Part shown: positions 8,386-13,984 of the stretch, in pieces
How the letters are laid out: each line of letters begins with the position of its first letter
How positions within the stretch are numbered: the first letter of the stretch is position 1
Origin: Betaproteobacteria bacterium UBA5582
GTDB taxonomy: Bacteria; Pseudomonadota; Gammaproteobacteria; Burkholderiales; Rhodocyclaceae
Assembly: GCA_002425245.1 (NCBI GenBank)
Contig: DILW01000105.1
Span: 1-16,298, forward strand
Length of the DNA stretch: 16,298 bases
Direction of reading: 5' to 3'
Made by a program: the position numbers and the translations under genes
The notes under the pieces: model-generated
Told to the model about the DNA's origin: nothing
Seen by the model: the letters and a program-made list of their open reading frames with translations, nothing else
Database searches by the model: none

Positions 8386-8792
8386 ACTTCCTCCGTATTG
8401 ATTTCGTCGTCGACCAGCAGGTCGGCCAGGCCTTCCAGACGCAGTTGATCGCGTATTTGCTCGACGCGACGGGTACTCAGATCGGTGAGCCCAGCGAGCA
8501 GTCCGACCGGAACTTGGTGCCGCTGCAATGCTGCAATCGTGCCGGCGGCCTTGATCGACTCAAGCGCTTTGAGCGACGGCAATGTGATGGTCTCGCCGCC
8601 ACGCTCGGCAGCAAGCCAGCCGGCGGCCTCAGCGCCGATGAGCCTGGCGATGAGGTGGTCGCCGCCAATTGAGGGCGGCACATAGAGATTTCGGCCAACT
8701 TGCCCGAAAAATGCGCACAGCATCAGCGCGCTGGCGCCGCCGATTTGATTGGCGAGATCGTCGAACTGCCGAAGGTCAGCGTGTAGCGCCAT
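8382..8792 (-). CDS. Mor-like helix-turn-helix protein
   Basis: A 136-aa protein. The start at ATG 8792 has a full GGAGGT (8804-8799) 6 nt upstream and shares one base with the preceding stop; the GTG directly before it is less likely. The middle (HLIARLIGAEAAGWLAAERG, then GETITLPS) follows the pattern of the Mor transcription activator family of phage Mu, and the C-terminal LLAGLTDLSTRRVEQIRDQL is a good helix-turn-helix. Mor-family proteins activate phage middle or late genes. Here the gene lies in the packaging/structural part of the operon. The Mor link is by pattern only; it may instead be a packaging-associated DNA-binding protein. Confidence 0.65.
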   Translation of the reverse strand: MALHADLRQFDDLANQIGGASALMLCAFFGQVGRNLYVPPSIGGDHLIARLIGAEAAGWLAAERGGETITLPSLKALESIKAAGTIAALQRHQVPVGLLAGLTDLSTRRVEQIRDQLRLEGLADLLVDDEINTEEV

Positions 8793-9340
8793 CACTGCAC
8801 CTCCGACGACAGCAGGCCGTGCGCCTCGGCAACATCGGCCGGCACGCCCAGCACAGCGGCGCCGTTCGCATCCGGGCGACGCGCTGCGCCGGTATGCTCG
8901 ACGCCGGATTCCTCGACAAGCTCCAGGCGGTAAAGCTCGCGGCGCAGTTCCAGCAGGCGCGCGGCCTTTTCGTCGGCCGTCAGGCGCAGGCGGCCGTCGT
9001 CGCGCTTCTTCGCGGCGGCGGCGACTTCCTTCAGGACGGAATCAAGGCGCGGCGCTACGGCAGCGCCAAGGGCCAGCATCCCGAGCTTTTCGGGGGTGGC
9101 GGCGGTGATACTCAGCAACCGATGAACGGTCACGGCCTCGCCGGCAGCGACAGCGCCAGCGGCGGCATCAACGAATTTGCGCCAGGTCTCGCAGCATTCG
9201 GTCAGCGTCGCTTTCAGGCTTTCCAATGATTCGGCTTCCGGCAGGCCAGCGCCCCTGGTGCGCTCGATCAAAGCCAGAACTTCGGCGACGTCCTCGCGGA
9301 CTTCGTTCAGGGTCAGGACAGGTTTTTTTGCGGTCGTCAT
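8792..9340 (-). CDS. 182-aa helical protein of unknown function
   Basis: ATG at 9340 overlaps the preceding stop as ATGA, with GGAGG 5 nt upstream. Charged helical regions dominate: LTLNEVREDVAEVLALIERT near the N-terminus, an Ala/Val-rich middle, and DEKAARLLELRRELYRLELV before a flexible C-terminus. There is no catalytic motif and no Walker box, so it cannot stand in for a large terminase, although it sits where the large terminase of a lambda-type packaging module would be expected. No family recognised. Confidence 0.7.
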   Translation of the reverse strand: MTTAKKPVLTLNEVREDVAEVLALIERTRGAGLPEAESLESLKATLTECCETWRKFVDAAAGAVAAGEAVTVHRLLSITAATPEKLGMLALGAAVAPRLDSVLKEVAAAAKKRDDGRLRLTADEKAARLLELRRELYRLELVEESGVEHTGAARRPDANGAAVLGVPADVAEAHGLLSSEVQ

Positions 9341-9720
9341 ACGGCCTCCGGGCTGTCGATCAGGCCAACGCGCATGGCGGCGGCAATTGCGCCGTCGAGA
9401 ACGCGCTGCTGCATGCCGTAAGCATTGCGGGTTTCTTCGTGCCGCAGGCGGGCGGCGGCGAGGGCGGCGCGATGAGCGTCCAGGTCGGCGCCCTTCTCGG
9501 CAAGTGCCCGCTCGATTTGAGCAAGCGCCGGGCCCTGAGTGAAGGCGGCGCGGCGCTCAAGTTCGGCAAGCTCGGCCTCGGTAGTGCGCAGCGCCTGAGT
9601 CATTGCGACGCAGGTCTGCATCAGGCGCTGCGACTCGGCGCGGCTCGCTTCGGCTTCGCTTTTCAGGCGCACAAGGCGGGCGCGGGCGGCGGATCGCCAA
9701 GGGGCGGGGGCTTGGGTCAT
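9337..9720 (-). CDS. 127-aa coiled-coil protein
   Basis: The start at ATG 9720 (MTQAPAPWRSAARARLVRLK) follows GGAG about 10 nt upstream; the frame is open farther upstream but without a ribosome site. Residues about 12-110 are a near-continuous heptad-like helix rich in Ala, Glu, Arg and Leu (for example MTQALRTTEAELAELERRAA), with no Pro after the N-terminus until the last residues. Such proteins in phage operons may be scaffolds or oligomeric adaptors, but no homology is recognised. It is separated from terS by 90 nt and overlaps the next gene by 4 nt. Confidence 0.7.
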   Translation of the reverse strand: MTQAPAPWRSAARARLVRLKSEAEASRAESQRLMQTCVAMTQALRTTEAELAELERRAAFTQGPALAQIERALAEKGADLDAHRAALAAARLRHEETRNAYGMQQRVLDGAIAAAMRVGLIDSPEAV

Positions 9721-9810
9721 TGTCGGTTTTCTCCTATCGGTTACGCGACATGCCCATTTTCGAAATTCGAGCACAGAACCGCCTGTGCCTCGATTTCCAT
9801 CAGCGGTTGC

Positions 9811-10311
9811 TTATCCTTCGGCGGGTGTCGGCGCTTCCTCGGGGTGCCGGTGCAGCCTTTCAAGGTCGTCGGCCAGGTTCGCCATCGCGTCGTCGATCAG
9901 TATGGATACCTCCTCCGCTACAGCGGGCGAGACGCCGAGCCGGCGTTCGAGGTTATCCGGGATCGCACGCATAGACGAAGCCACCAGGGCGAACGCCTGC
10001 GCCGATGCGGTCCTGACGTCATCGCGCGGCAGTACCGCGCCGCGGCGGCGCTCTAGCTCAAGCTCGCGCAACTTCGCATCGGCCAGTGCGCGGCGGTCAA
10101 TCGGCGTCAATAGCGCCGGATCAACTTCGCCGCGGCGGGCGAATAGCGCCCGGATCGCCTCGGCAAAGTCGAATGCCGGGTGCCCGCCTCGATTGCTGAC
10201 GGGCTTCAGTTCGGCGCGATTCAGCGCGGCGCGGATCGAATCGCGGTCGATACCCAGCAAACCGGCAAGCGTGCGAATGCCGACAGCGGGCAGGTCGGTA
10301 AAGTCAGACAT
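9811..10311 (-). CDS. Small terminase subunit-like DNA-packaging protein (Nu1-like)
   Basis: A 166-aa protein. The ATG at 10311 has GGAGGG 7 nt upstream. Residues 8-60 form a winged-helix-like DNA-binding domain (VGIRTLAGLLGIDRDSIRAAL, then the GGHPAFDFAEAI wing). Residues 75-95 are a basic/acidic helix (DAKLRELELERRRGAVLPRD), typical of the Nu1/DUF1441 family, and the rest (RAIPDNLERRLG...) matches the C-terminal half of such proteins. Small terminases recognise the packaging site and hand DNA to a large ATPase subunit. No large subunit is encoded in the element, so it would need a partner from a helper phage (inference). It overlaps the preceding gene by 8 nt. Confidence 0.78.
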   Translation of the reverse strand: MSDFTDLPAVGIRTLAGLLGIDRDSIRAALNRAELKPVSNRGGHPAFDFAEAIRALFARRGEVDPALLTPIDRRALADAKLRELELERRRGAVLPRDDVRTASAQAFALVASSMRAIPDNLERRLGVSPAVAEEVSILIDDAMANLADDLERLHRHPEEAPTPAEG

Positions 10312-10627
10312 GGCGCGGCCCTCCGGTCGAGACGGTGGTGGATATAGCATCCCGAAAATCTCCCGATTGGCGCGGCTCTTCGTCCCCGCGTGAAAGTCTC
10401 CCTACAGGAACCTTGCCGACTTTCCCGGTGCGGTCGCCGTTGCGCTCTGCGGCGCTGGCGCTACCTCGTCCGGTGTCGCAATCGTCCGGCCGGTTGTTCG
10501 TCGCTCCTGCCTCGATTGCGTGCGCCTGCCGGGCCTTCTTCGCCTCTCGGGCATAGTCGGCAGCCATCGCAAACAGGGCCAGCCCTTGCCGCACTTGTGC
10601 CGGTGTCGGTCGTTTCGTGAATCGCAT
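10304..10627 (-). CDS. 107-aa basic protein of unknown function
   Basis: ATG at 10627 with AAGGA 7 nt upstream; lies 17 nt after dnaB and overlaps the terS start by 8 nt. The first 45 residues (MRFTKRPTPAQVRQGLALFA...) look like a short helical domain with a conserved-looking Thr-Pro-Ala-Gln-Val-Arg-Gln motif; the rest is hydrophilic and probably disordered, rich in Asp, Arg, Gly and Ser. No family is recognised. Placement between replication and packaging genes suggests a link function, nothing more. Confidence 0.6.
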   Translation of the reverse strand: MRFTKRPTPAQVRQGLALFAMAADYAREAKKARQAHAIEAGATNNRPDDCDTGRGSASAAERNGDRTGKVGKVPVGRLSRGDEEPRQSGDFRDAISTTVSTGGPRHV

Positions 10628-10644
10628 GGTGTGTTCCTTTCCTT

Positions 10645-12015
10645 CTATTCGGCCATCGCCCATTTGCGGGCGCGTGCCGGTTGTTCTCGTTGCTCCGGTT
10701 TCCAGCCATAGGCGAGATTGGCGAAGCTGGTCGTTTCCCCACGGAAGGCAAGGCGGGCAGTGCCGGTTGAACCTTGGCGGTTCTTGGTGATATTCACCTC
10801 GGCGGTGCCAGCGTCCGGCGAGTCGGCGTTATATACCTCGTCGCGGTAGATCATCAGGATCGCGTCGGCGTCCTGCTCCAAGCTGCCGGATTCGCGCAAG
10901 TCGGACGACATGGGTCGCCGGTTCGTTCTGGCCTCAACTGCTCGATTCAATTGAGACAACAGCAGGACCGGCACGGCCAGTTCCTTTGCCAGCGCCTTAA
11001 GCCCCCGGCTTATCTGCTCAATTTGCTGGTTTCGGTTGTCGCCGTCGCCTGCCATCAACTGCACGTAGTCGATAACGAGAAGGCCCAAGCCGTTCTTGCG
11101 CTTCTCTCCCCGTGCGAGGGTGCAAACGTCGAAAAGGGTAAGCCCCCCTTGCTCGTGGATCGTCAGGGGCAAGTCATGCAACCGACCGACAGCGGCGGAA
11201 ATGCGCTCGCCGTTCTCGCCTTCAAGATCGCCATTCAGCACGGCGGACAGCGGCGCGTTTCCGGCCATTGCTATCAGCCGTTGGCCTAGTTGCTTGTCGC
11301 TCATTTCCATAGACAGCACAAGCGCGGGGCGGCCATTCGCAGCGGCGTGAATCGCGGCCTGTACGGCTATGGTCGTTTTCCCCATGCCGGGGCGGCCCGC
11401 GATGATGACGAGATCGCCGGGCTTCGGGCCTCCGTTCATCAGGCGGTCAATGTCGTCAAAGCCGGTTGCCAGTGCGTCGGTCTCCCCATCGCGGCGGCGG
11501 CCCATGTCGTCGATTACGTCGTTCAGCACTTCGCTGATATGGCGCGGGCGCTTGCTGTCCTTGGCCTCGCTAATCGCCATGATCGCCGCTTGTGCCTTGG
11601 TCAGCTTCTCGCGGGTTTCGCCTGTGCCGGTCGATATGGCCCGGATTTCGTCAGACGCGGCGAATAGCTGACGCTCTAGCCACTTGTCGCGGACGATATC
11701 GGCATAGCGCCCAACATTCCGGGCGGACGGCGTAGCGGCGGCCATGTCGCCAAGGTAGGCAAGCCCCCCGGTGCGCTCACTCAATCCCCGCGCCTCGATC
11801 TGCTCGGCCACGGTGAGCACGTCGATAGCTTGCCCGCGTGCCGACATGCTGACGACTTCGGAGAAAATCAGCCGGTGCGCTTCGGCGTAGAAGTGCTCGG
11901 GGCGCAGGCGGCCTATGCGGTCGAATGCATCGCGGTCGATTAGCAGGGCGCCGATAACGCACTGCTCCGCGTGCTGGCTGTGCAGGCGTTCGGCTTGTTC
12001 AATTGCTTGCTGCAT
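10645..12015 (-). CDS. dnaB: Replicative DNA helicase, DnaB family
   Basis: The 456-aa product has an N-terminal DnaB_N domain (about residues 10-110, beginning AERLHSQHAEQCVIGALLID) and a RecA-like helicase domain from about 180. Walker A is GRPGMGKTT at 207-215, Walker B is LLVIDYVQL at 312-320, followed by a Gln-rich H3-like segment and LLLSQLNRAVE. DnaB is the hexameric 5'-3' helicase at replication forks. The start at ATG 12015 is chosen for AAAGGAA upstream and typical length; a longer frame extends to 12186 without support. It overlaps the initiator gene by 17 nt. An element carrying its own initiator and helicase should replicate with little need for the host loader (inference). Confidence 0.93.
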   Translation of the reverse strand: MQQAIEQAERLHSQHAEQCVIGALLIDRDAFDRIGRLRPEHFYAEAHRLIFSEVVSMSARGQAIDVLTVAEQIEARGLSERTGGLAYLGDMAAATPSARNVGRYADIVRDKWLERQLFAASDEIRAISTGTGETREKLTKAQAAIMAISEAKDSKRPRHISEVLNDVIDDMGRRRDGETDALATGFDDIDRLMNGGPKPGDLVIIAGRPGMGKTTIAVQAAIHAAANGRPALVLSMEMSDKQLGQRLIAMAGNAPLSAVLNGDLEGENGERISAAVGRLHDLPLTIHEQGGLTLFDVCTLARGEKRKNGLGLLVIDYVQLMAGDGDNRNQQIEQISRGLKALAKELAVPVLLLSQLNRAVEARTNRRPMSSDLRESGSLEQDADAILMIYRDEVYNADSPDAGTAEVNITKNRQGSTGTARLAFRGETTSFANLAYGWKPEQREQPARARKWAMAE

Positions 12016-12793
12016 GGAATTTCCTTTCTTGCTGCCCGGCAGTCGTCCAAGCGGCGGCGCCGCCTTCTGCCATGTACCAAAGCTTGTACCAGTTGCTGCG
12101 CACGGCCTTGCGGAAGTGCGCACGCCAATCCTTCTGACGCTTCTTGGCCTCGATGTGCCGGGCCTTGAAAACCTGCCAGCAGACAAAAAGCATTTCGTCC
12201 GATATGCCGACTGTCTCCGCGTATGCGTTGATCGGATCGTTTTCAGGGATAGCGGCCTCGCCGGTTTCCTTGCATTCGGCTATGAAGGTCGAAAGCTCGA
12301 TTTGTGGTCTTGCCCGCTTCTTCTCGACAGGGGGAAGGGGGGCGCATTTTTGCGCCTCCTTCTTTACTGGTTCATTTACTGGTTCAACTTCTTGGTTCCC
12401 AGTTCCGTTTTCGGAACTGTTACCCGTTCCGTTTTCGGAACTGTTTGACGGGAAAAACGGAACTGTTCCGTTTTCGGAATCGTTCCGTTTTTGGAACTCT
12501 TTCCCCTTGTCGGCGCTTCGCAGTCGATCAACTCGAAGGCGCAATACCTGAACCTGCCCGGTAATGCCTTTCCGCTTTCCCGTGTCCTCGATCAGCCCGG
12601 CCTCCTTCAGTGCTTTCAATGCCTGCCAGACTGACTTTCGATCCATGCCGGTATCGGCGCGAAACGCCTCATAGCTCGGCCATAGTTCGTTTGTTTCGTT
12701 GTCCGCTCGATTGGCGACTGACAACAGGACAAGCTTATGCAAGGGTCGAAGGCCGCTAACCTCCATTGCCAAGCCCATTGCGGTGTAGCTCAT
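11999..12793 (-). CDS. Replication initiator, helix-turn-helix protein (lambda O-like role)
   Basis: A 264-aa protein. The start at ATG 12793 shares one base with the preceding stop. Residues about 15-90 are a winged helix-turn-helix (LRPLHKLVLLSVANRA, WPSYEAFRADTGMDRKSVWQ, ALKALKEAGLIEDTG) as in phage O-type and plasmid initiators. Residues about 106-133 are low complexity (repeats of SSENGTGN), encoded by the palindromic repeats at 12402-12497, and EPVNEPVK is encoded by a 12-bp tandem repeat. The C-terminal part (WRAHFRKAVRSNWYKLWYMA) resembles helicase-interaction regions of DnaT/O-like proteins. The gene directly precedes dnaB. The initiator role is inferred from domain, repeats and position. 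Confidence 0.82.
   Translation of the reverse strand: MSYTAMGLAMEVSGLRPLHKLVLLSVANRADNETNELWPSYEAFRADTGMDRKSVWQALKALKEAGLIEDTGKRKGITGQVQVLRLRVDRLRSADKGKEFQKRNDSENGTVPFFPSNSSENGTGNSSENGTGNQEVEPVNEPVKKEAQKCAPLPPVEKKRARPQIELSTFIAECKETGEAAIPENDPINAYAETVGISDEMLFVCWQVFKARHIEAKKRQKDWRAHFRKAVRSNWYKLWYMAEGGAAAWTTAGQQERKFHAASN
12363..12386. repeat. 12-bp tandem direct repeat inside the initiator gene
   Basis: TTTACTGGTTCA occurs twice head to tail (12363-12374, 12375-12386). The segment to about 12395 is AT-richer than its surroundings and borders the palindromic iterons, as expected for the unwinding side of an origin. Confidence 0.8.
12402..12497. repeat. Iteron-like palindromic repeats; predicted replication origin
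   Basis: Four near-identical 16-mers GTTCCGTTTTCGGAAC lie at 12402-12417, 12426-12441, 12465-12480 (last base T) and 12482-12497 (one base changed). A fifth, degenerate copy in opposite orientation lies at about 12450-12463. Each is itself an inverted repeat (6-bp arms, 4-bp centre). They sit in the middle of the initiator coding sequence, like the iterons of the lambda origin within gene O. Origin function is inferred. Confidence 0.75.
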
Positions 12794-12951
12794 TACGCGG
12801 CCCCCGCTCGCAATGCCTCGCGGCGGTCGGCCATGCGCGACAGCATCCAGTGCCACTTACGGCACGTCCAGCAGCGGCCCATGCCGTAGCAGGTGCAAGC
12901 CTGAAACGGCAGCCAGCTTGCCGGGCGGGATGAACGGCGGCGGCGCGTCAT
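12793..12951 (-). CDS. 52-aa Cys-rich mini-protein, possible zinc-binding
   Basis: ATG at 12951 overlaps the preceding stop as ATGA, and its TAA shares a base with the initiator ATG (TAATG), so the frame exactly fills the gap in a coupled chain. The product starts MTRRRRSSRPASWLPFQ and contains C19-T-C21, then C27-W-T-C30 and H34, a zinc-ribbon-like spacing. A basic N-terminus suggests nucleic acid contact. No family is recognised; existence rests on the precise overlaps and the motif. Confidence 0.6.
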   Translation of the reverse strand: MTRRRRSSRPASWLPFQACTCYGMGRCWTCRKWHWMLSRMADRREALRAGAA

Positions 12952-13187
12952 GGCATCGGCCCCAGGATTACGGCGGCGGCGACAATCCAGACGGCCAGCG
13001 TCGTTGGGTCATACGTCAGCGCGGAAACCGCCCACTTGCGCAAGGTTCCGATTGTGCGTATAAAATGCATCTTGGAGTTTTTGCCTGCCTGGCTAAAATC
13101 TTCGCTTTCCACGCCCGAGACAGTTGCCGCTGCCTCGGGCGTTTCCTTTTCTGGCCGGGGTCGGCCTGTCGGTTGAATGCGGGCCAT
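12948..13187 (-). CDS. 79-aa protein with one C-terminal membrane segment
   Basis: The ATG at 13187 is one base after the alpA stop and has GGGAG upstream; longer versions of the frame run through alpA and are shadows. The N-terminal 40 residues are hydrophilic (MARIQPTGRPRPEKETPEAA). A basic/helical part follows (IRTIGTLRKWAVSAL), then a single hydrophobic segment TLAVWIVAAAVILGPM ending at the stop. This suggests a tail-anchored inner-membrane protein. Function unknown; no lysis-gene signature beyond the membrane segment. A strong inverted repeat lies in its coding sequence at 13111-13142. Confidence 0.6.
   Translation of the reverse strand: MARIQPTGRPRPEKETPEAAATVSGVESEDFSQAGKNSKMHFIRTIGTLRKWAVSALTYDPTTLAVWIVAAAVILGPMP
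13071..13150 (+). ncRNA. Candidate antisense small RNA
   Basis: On the plus strand, TTGCGC (13036-13041), 17 nt, TATAAA (13059-13064) form a promoter-like pair. About 50 nt further, a 9-bp perfect stem ACGCCCGAG (13111-13119) / CTCGGGCGT (13134-13142) is followed by TTTCCTTTT. A transcript of about 80 nt would be antisense to the 79-aa membrane protein gene of the alpA operon. The T run is interrupted, so this remains a prediction. Confidence 0.35.
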
Positions 13188-13188
13188 C

Positions 13189-13389
13189 TCAGCGGCTCCC
13201 AGCACGTTGCTCAATGAAGGCGTCAAGGTCGCTTTGCAGCCACGCGACAGCCTTGCCGGTAATCTTGATCGGCTTCGGAAGTTGGCCGGCTTCGACCAGC
13301 TTGTACAGCGTCGAGCGCACAATCCCGAGATACGCGGCTGCGTTCTTTGGGCGGATCAGCGCGGCGGGTTTTTGGGTTCCGTTTGTCAT
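13189..13389 (-). CDS. AlpA-family helix-turn-helix regulator/excisionase
   Basis: A 66-aa protein with the AlpA/MerR-like DNA-binding domain over nearly its whole length: LIRPKNAAAYLGIVRSTLYK (helix-turn-helix) and the wing PKPIKITGKAVAWLQSDLD. The ATG at 13389 follows AAAGGAA by 7 nt. AlpA proteins in P4-like elements and Gram-negative PICIs switch on integrase/excision or replication genes. It is the first gene of the long operon and has a strong promoter with nested inverted repeats, so it is likely both regulator and regulated. Confidence 0.87.
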   Translation of the reverse strand: MTNGTQKPAALIRPKNAAAYLGIVRSTLYKLVEAGQLPKPIKITGKAVAWLQSDLDAFIEQRAGSR

Positions 13390-13400
13390 GGTTTATTTCC

Positions 13401-13438
13401 TTTCGAGTTGTCCGCAGCGGTCGCTGCACGGCTCGAAA
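13401..13438. promoter_or_regulatory. Nested inverted repeats at the alpA start site (operator or leader hairpin)
   Basis: Outer arms TTTCGAG (13401-13407) / CTCGAAA (13432-13438) surround inner arms GCAGCG (13414-13419) / CGCTGC (13422-13427). The outer right arm overlaps the -10 box; the inner palindrome lies in the leader. It could bind a regulator or fold in the RNA. Confidence 0.5.
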
Positions 13439-13465
13439 TGTAGCCAGTGGATTTCGCCATGTCAA
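13437..13465 (-). promoter_or_regulatory. Promoter of the alpA operon
   Basis: On the minus strand, consensus TTGACA (13465-13460), a 17-nt spacer and TACATT (13442-13437). The start site would be near 13430, about 40 nt before the alpA ATG. No other good promoter is seen down to 5694, so it may drive the whole replication-packaging operon. Confidence 0.8.
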
Positions 13466-13545
13466 ACGTAAGTCATTGAATCCAAAGCATAACTGTAGCG
13501 TTTTGTTGCATTGTGTTATAGCACTCTTCGACATGGATTTTTGTT

Positions 13546-13618
13546 AATCTGCACAGATTCAAAGGCTTGTGATTTTTTTTCGATTCGCTCGAAAAATAAT
13601 TGCTGATAGGTCGAAAAT
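13546..13618. promoter_or_regulatory. AT-rich upstream control region with palindromes
   Basis: AATCTG-CA-CAGATT (13546-13559), then TTTTTCGA (13576-13583) / TCGAAAAA (13589-13596) with a 5-bp centre, then TCGAAAAT again at 13611-13618, 22 bp after the previous one. The TCGAAA motif is shared with the arms at the alpA promoter. These look like regulator sites; the protein is unknown. Confidence 0.4.
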
Positions 13619-13701
13619 TGGTCGCGTTTCGCGGGGTCTCCAAGCGATGTTCGACAGACTCGACGCGCGATCAATGCCTGGCGCATCCGTACGGGGGCCA
13701 C

Positions 13702-13928
13702 ATGGCGGACGATCAGCAGGAAGGCGGCAATGGCGGCCTTCGTTCAAGCGGTATGGGATAAGCCGGATGCCTTCGCGCCACGGGCACCTATCGTCGTCGG
13801 CATTGCGGCGCCCGCGGTCGGTATGTCCGCCAGCGTGCTTTGCCTCGGCCGGTGTGGCGGTCCTAGTGGTCGGCGCACTCGGGGCGATAGGCGCGCCCCC
13901 GGCCCCTCCGCCGTGCGTCAATTTCTGA
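13702..13928 (+). pseudogene. Frameshifted small membrane protein gene (or two sequencing errors)
   Basis: Three plus-strand frames join into one sensible reading. It begins MADDQQEGGNGGLRSSGM at ATG 13702 (GGGGG just upstream). Skipping one G of the GGG near 13756 continues DKPDAFAPRAPIVVGIAAPA, and skipping one T of the TTT near 13840 continues ASAGVAVLVVGALGAIGAPP to TGA at 13926-13928. The repaired frame is exactly 75 codons (74 aa) with a hydrophobic second half, probably one or two membrane segments. As written it is broken twice at homopolymers. It would run opposite to all other element genes. Function unknown. Confidence 0.35.
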
Positions 13929-13940
13929 AACGACAGGTAC

Positions 13941-13966
13941 AAAAAAAGCCCGCACGGGGCGGGCTT
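13941..13966 (-). terminator. Terminator of the integrase gene
   Basis: On the minus strand, AAGCCCGC (13966-13959), a 5-nt loop, GCGGGCTT (13953-13946), then a T run to 13941. It lies 19 nt after the integrase stop and isolates int from the alpA operon. Confidence 0.85.
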
Positions 13967-13984
13967 CGGTCGGGGCGTCTCGGG

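Noticed and set aside
12402..12497. CRISPR-like repeats
   Set aside because: Repeat units are 16 bp with irregular 1-23 bp gaps inside a coding frame; iterons fit, CRISPR does not.
13223..13534. 103-aa minus-strand frame overlapping alpA and its promoter
   Set aside because: It crosses the alpA promoter and reads alpA out of frame; AlpA has the domain and ribosome site.
13516..13701. 61-aa minus-strand frame upstream of alpA
   Set aside because: The amino acid sequence looks partly plausible (FSTYQQLFFERIEKK), but it covers the palindromic control region and has no clear ribosome site or promoter; not enough support to call.
13559..13942. 127-aa minus-strand frame between alpA and int
   Set aside because: It begins in the T run of the int terminator at a TTG, has atypical composition, and covers the better plus-strand reading at 13702-13928.
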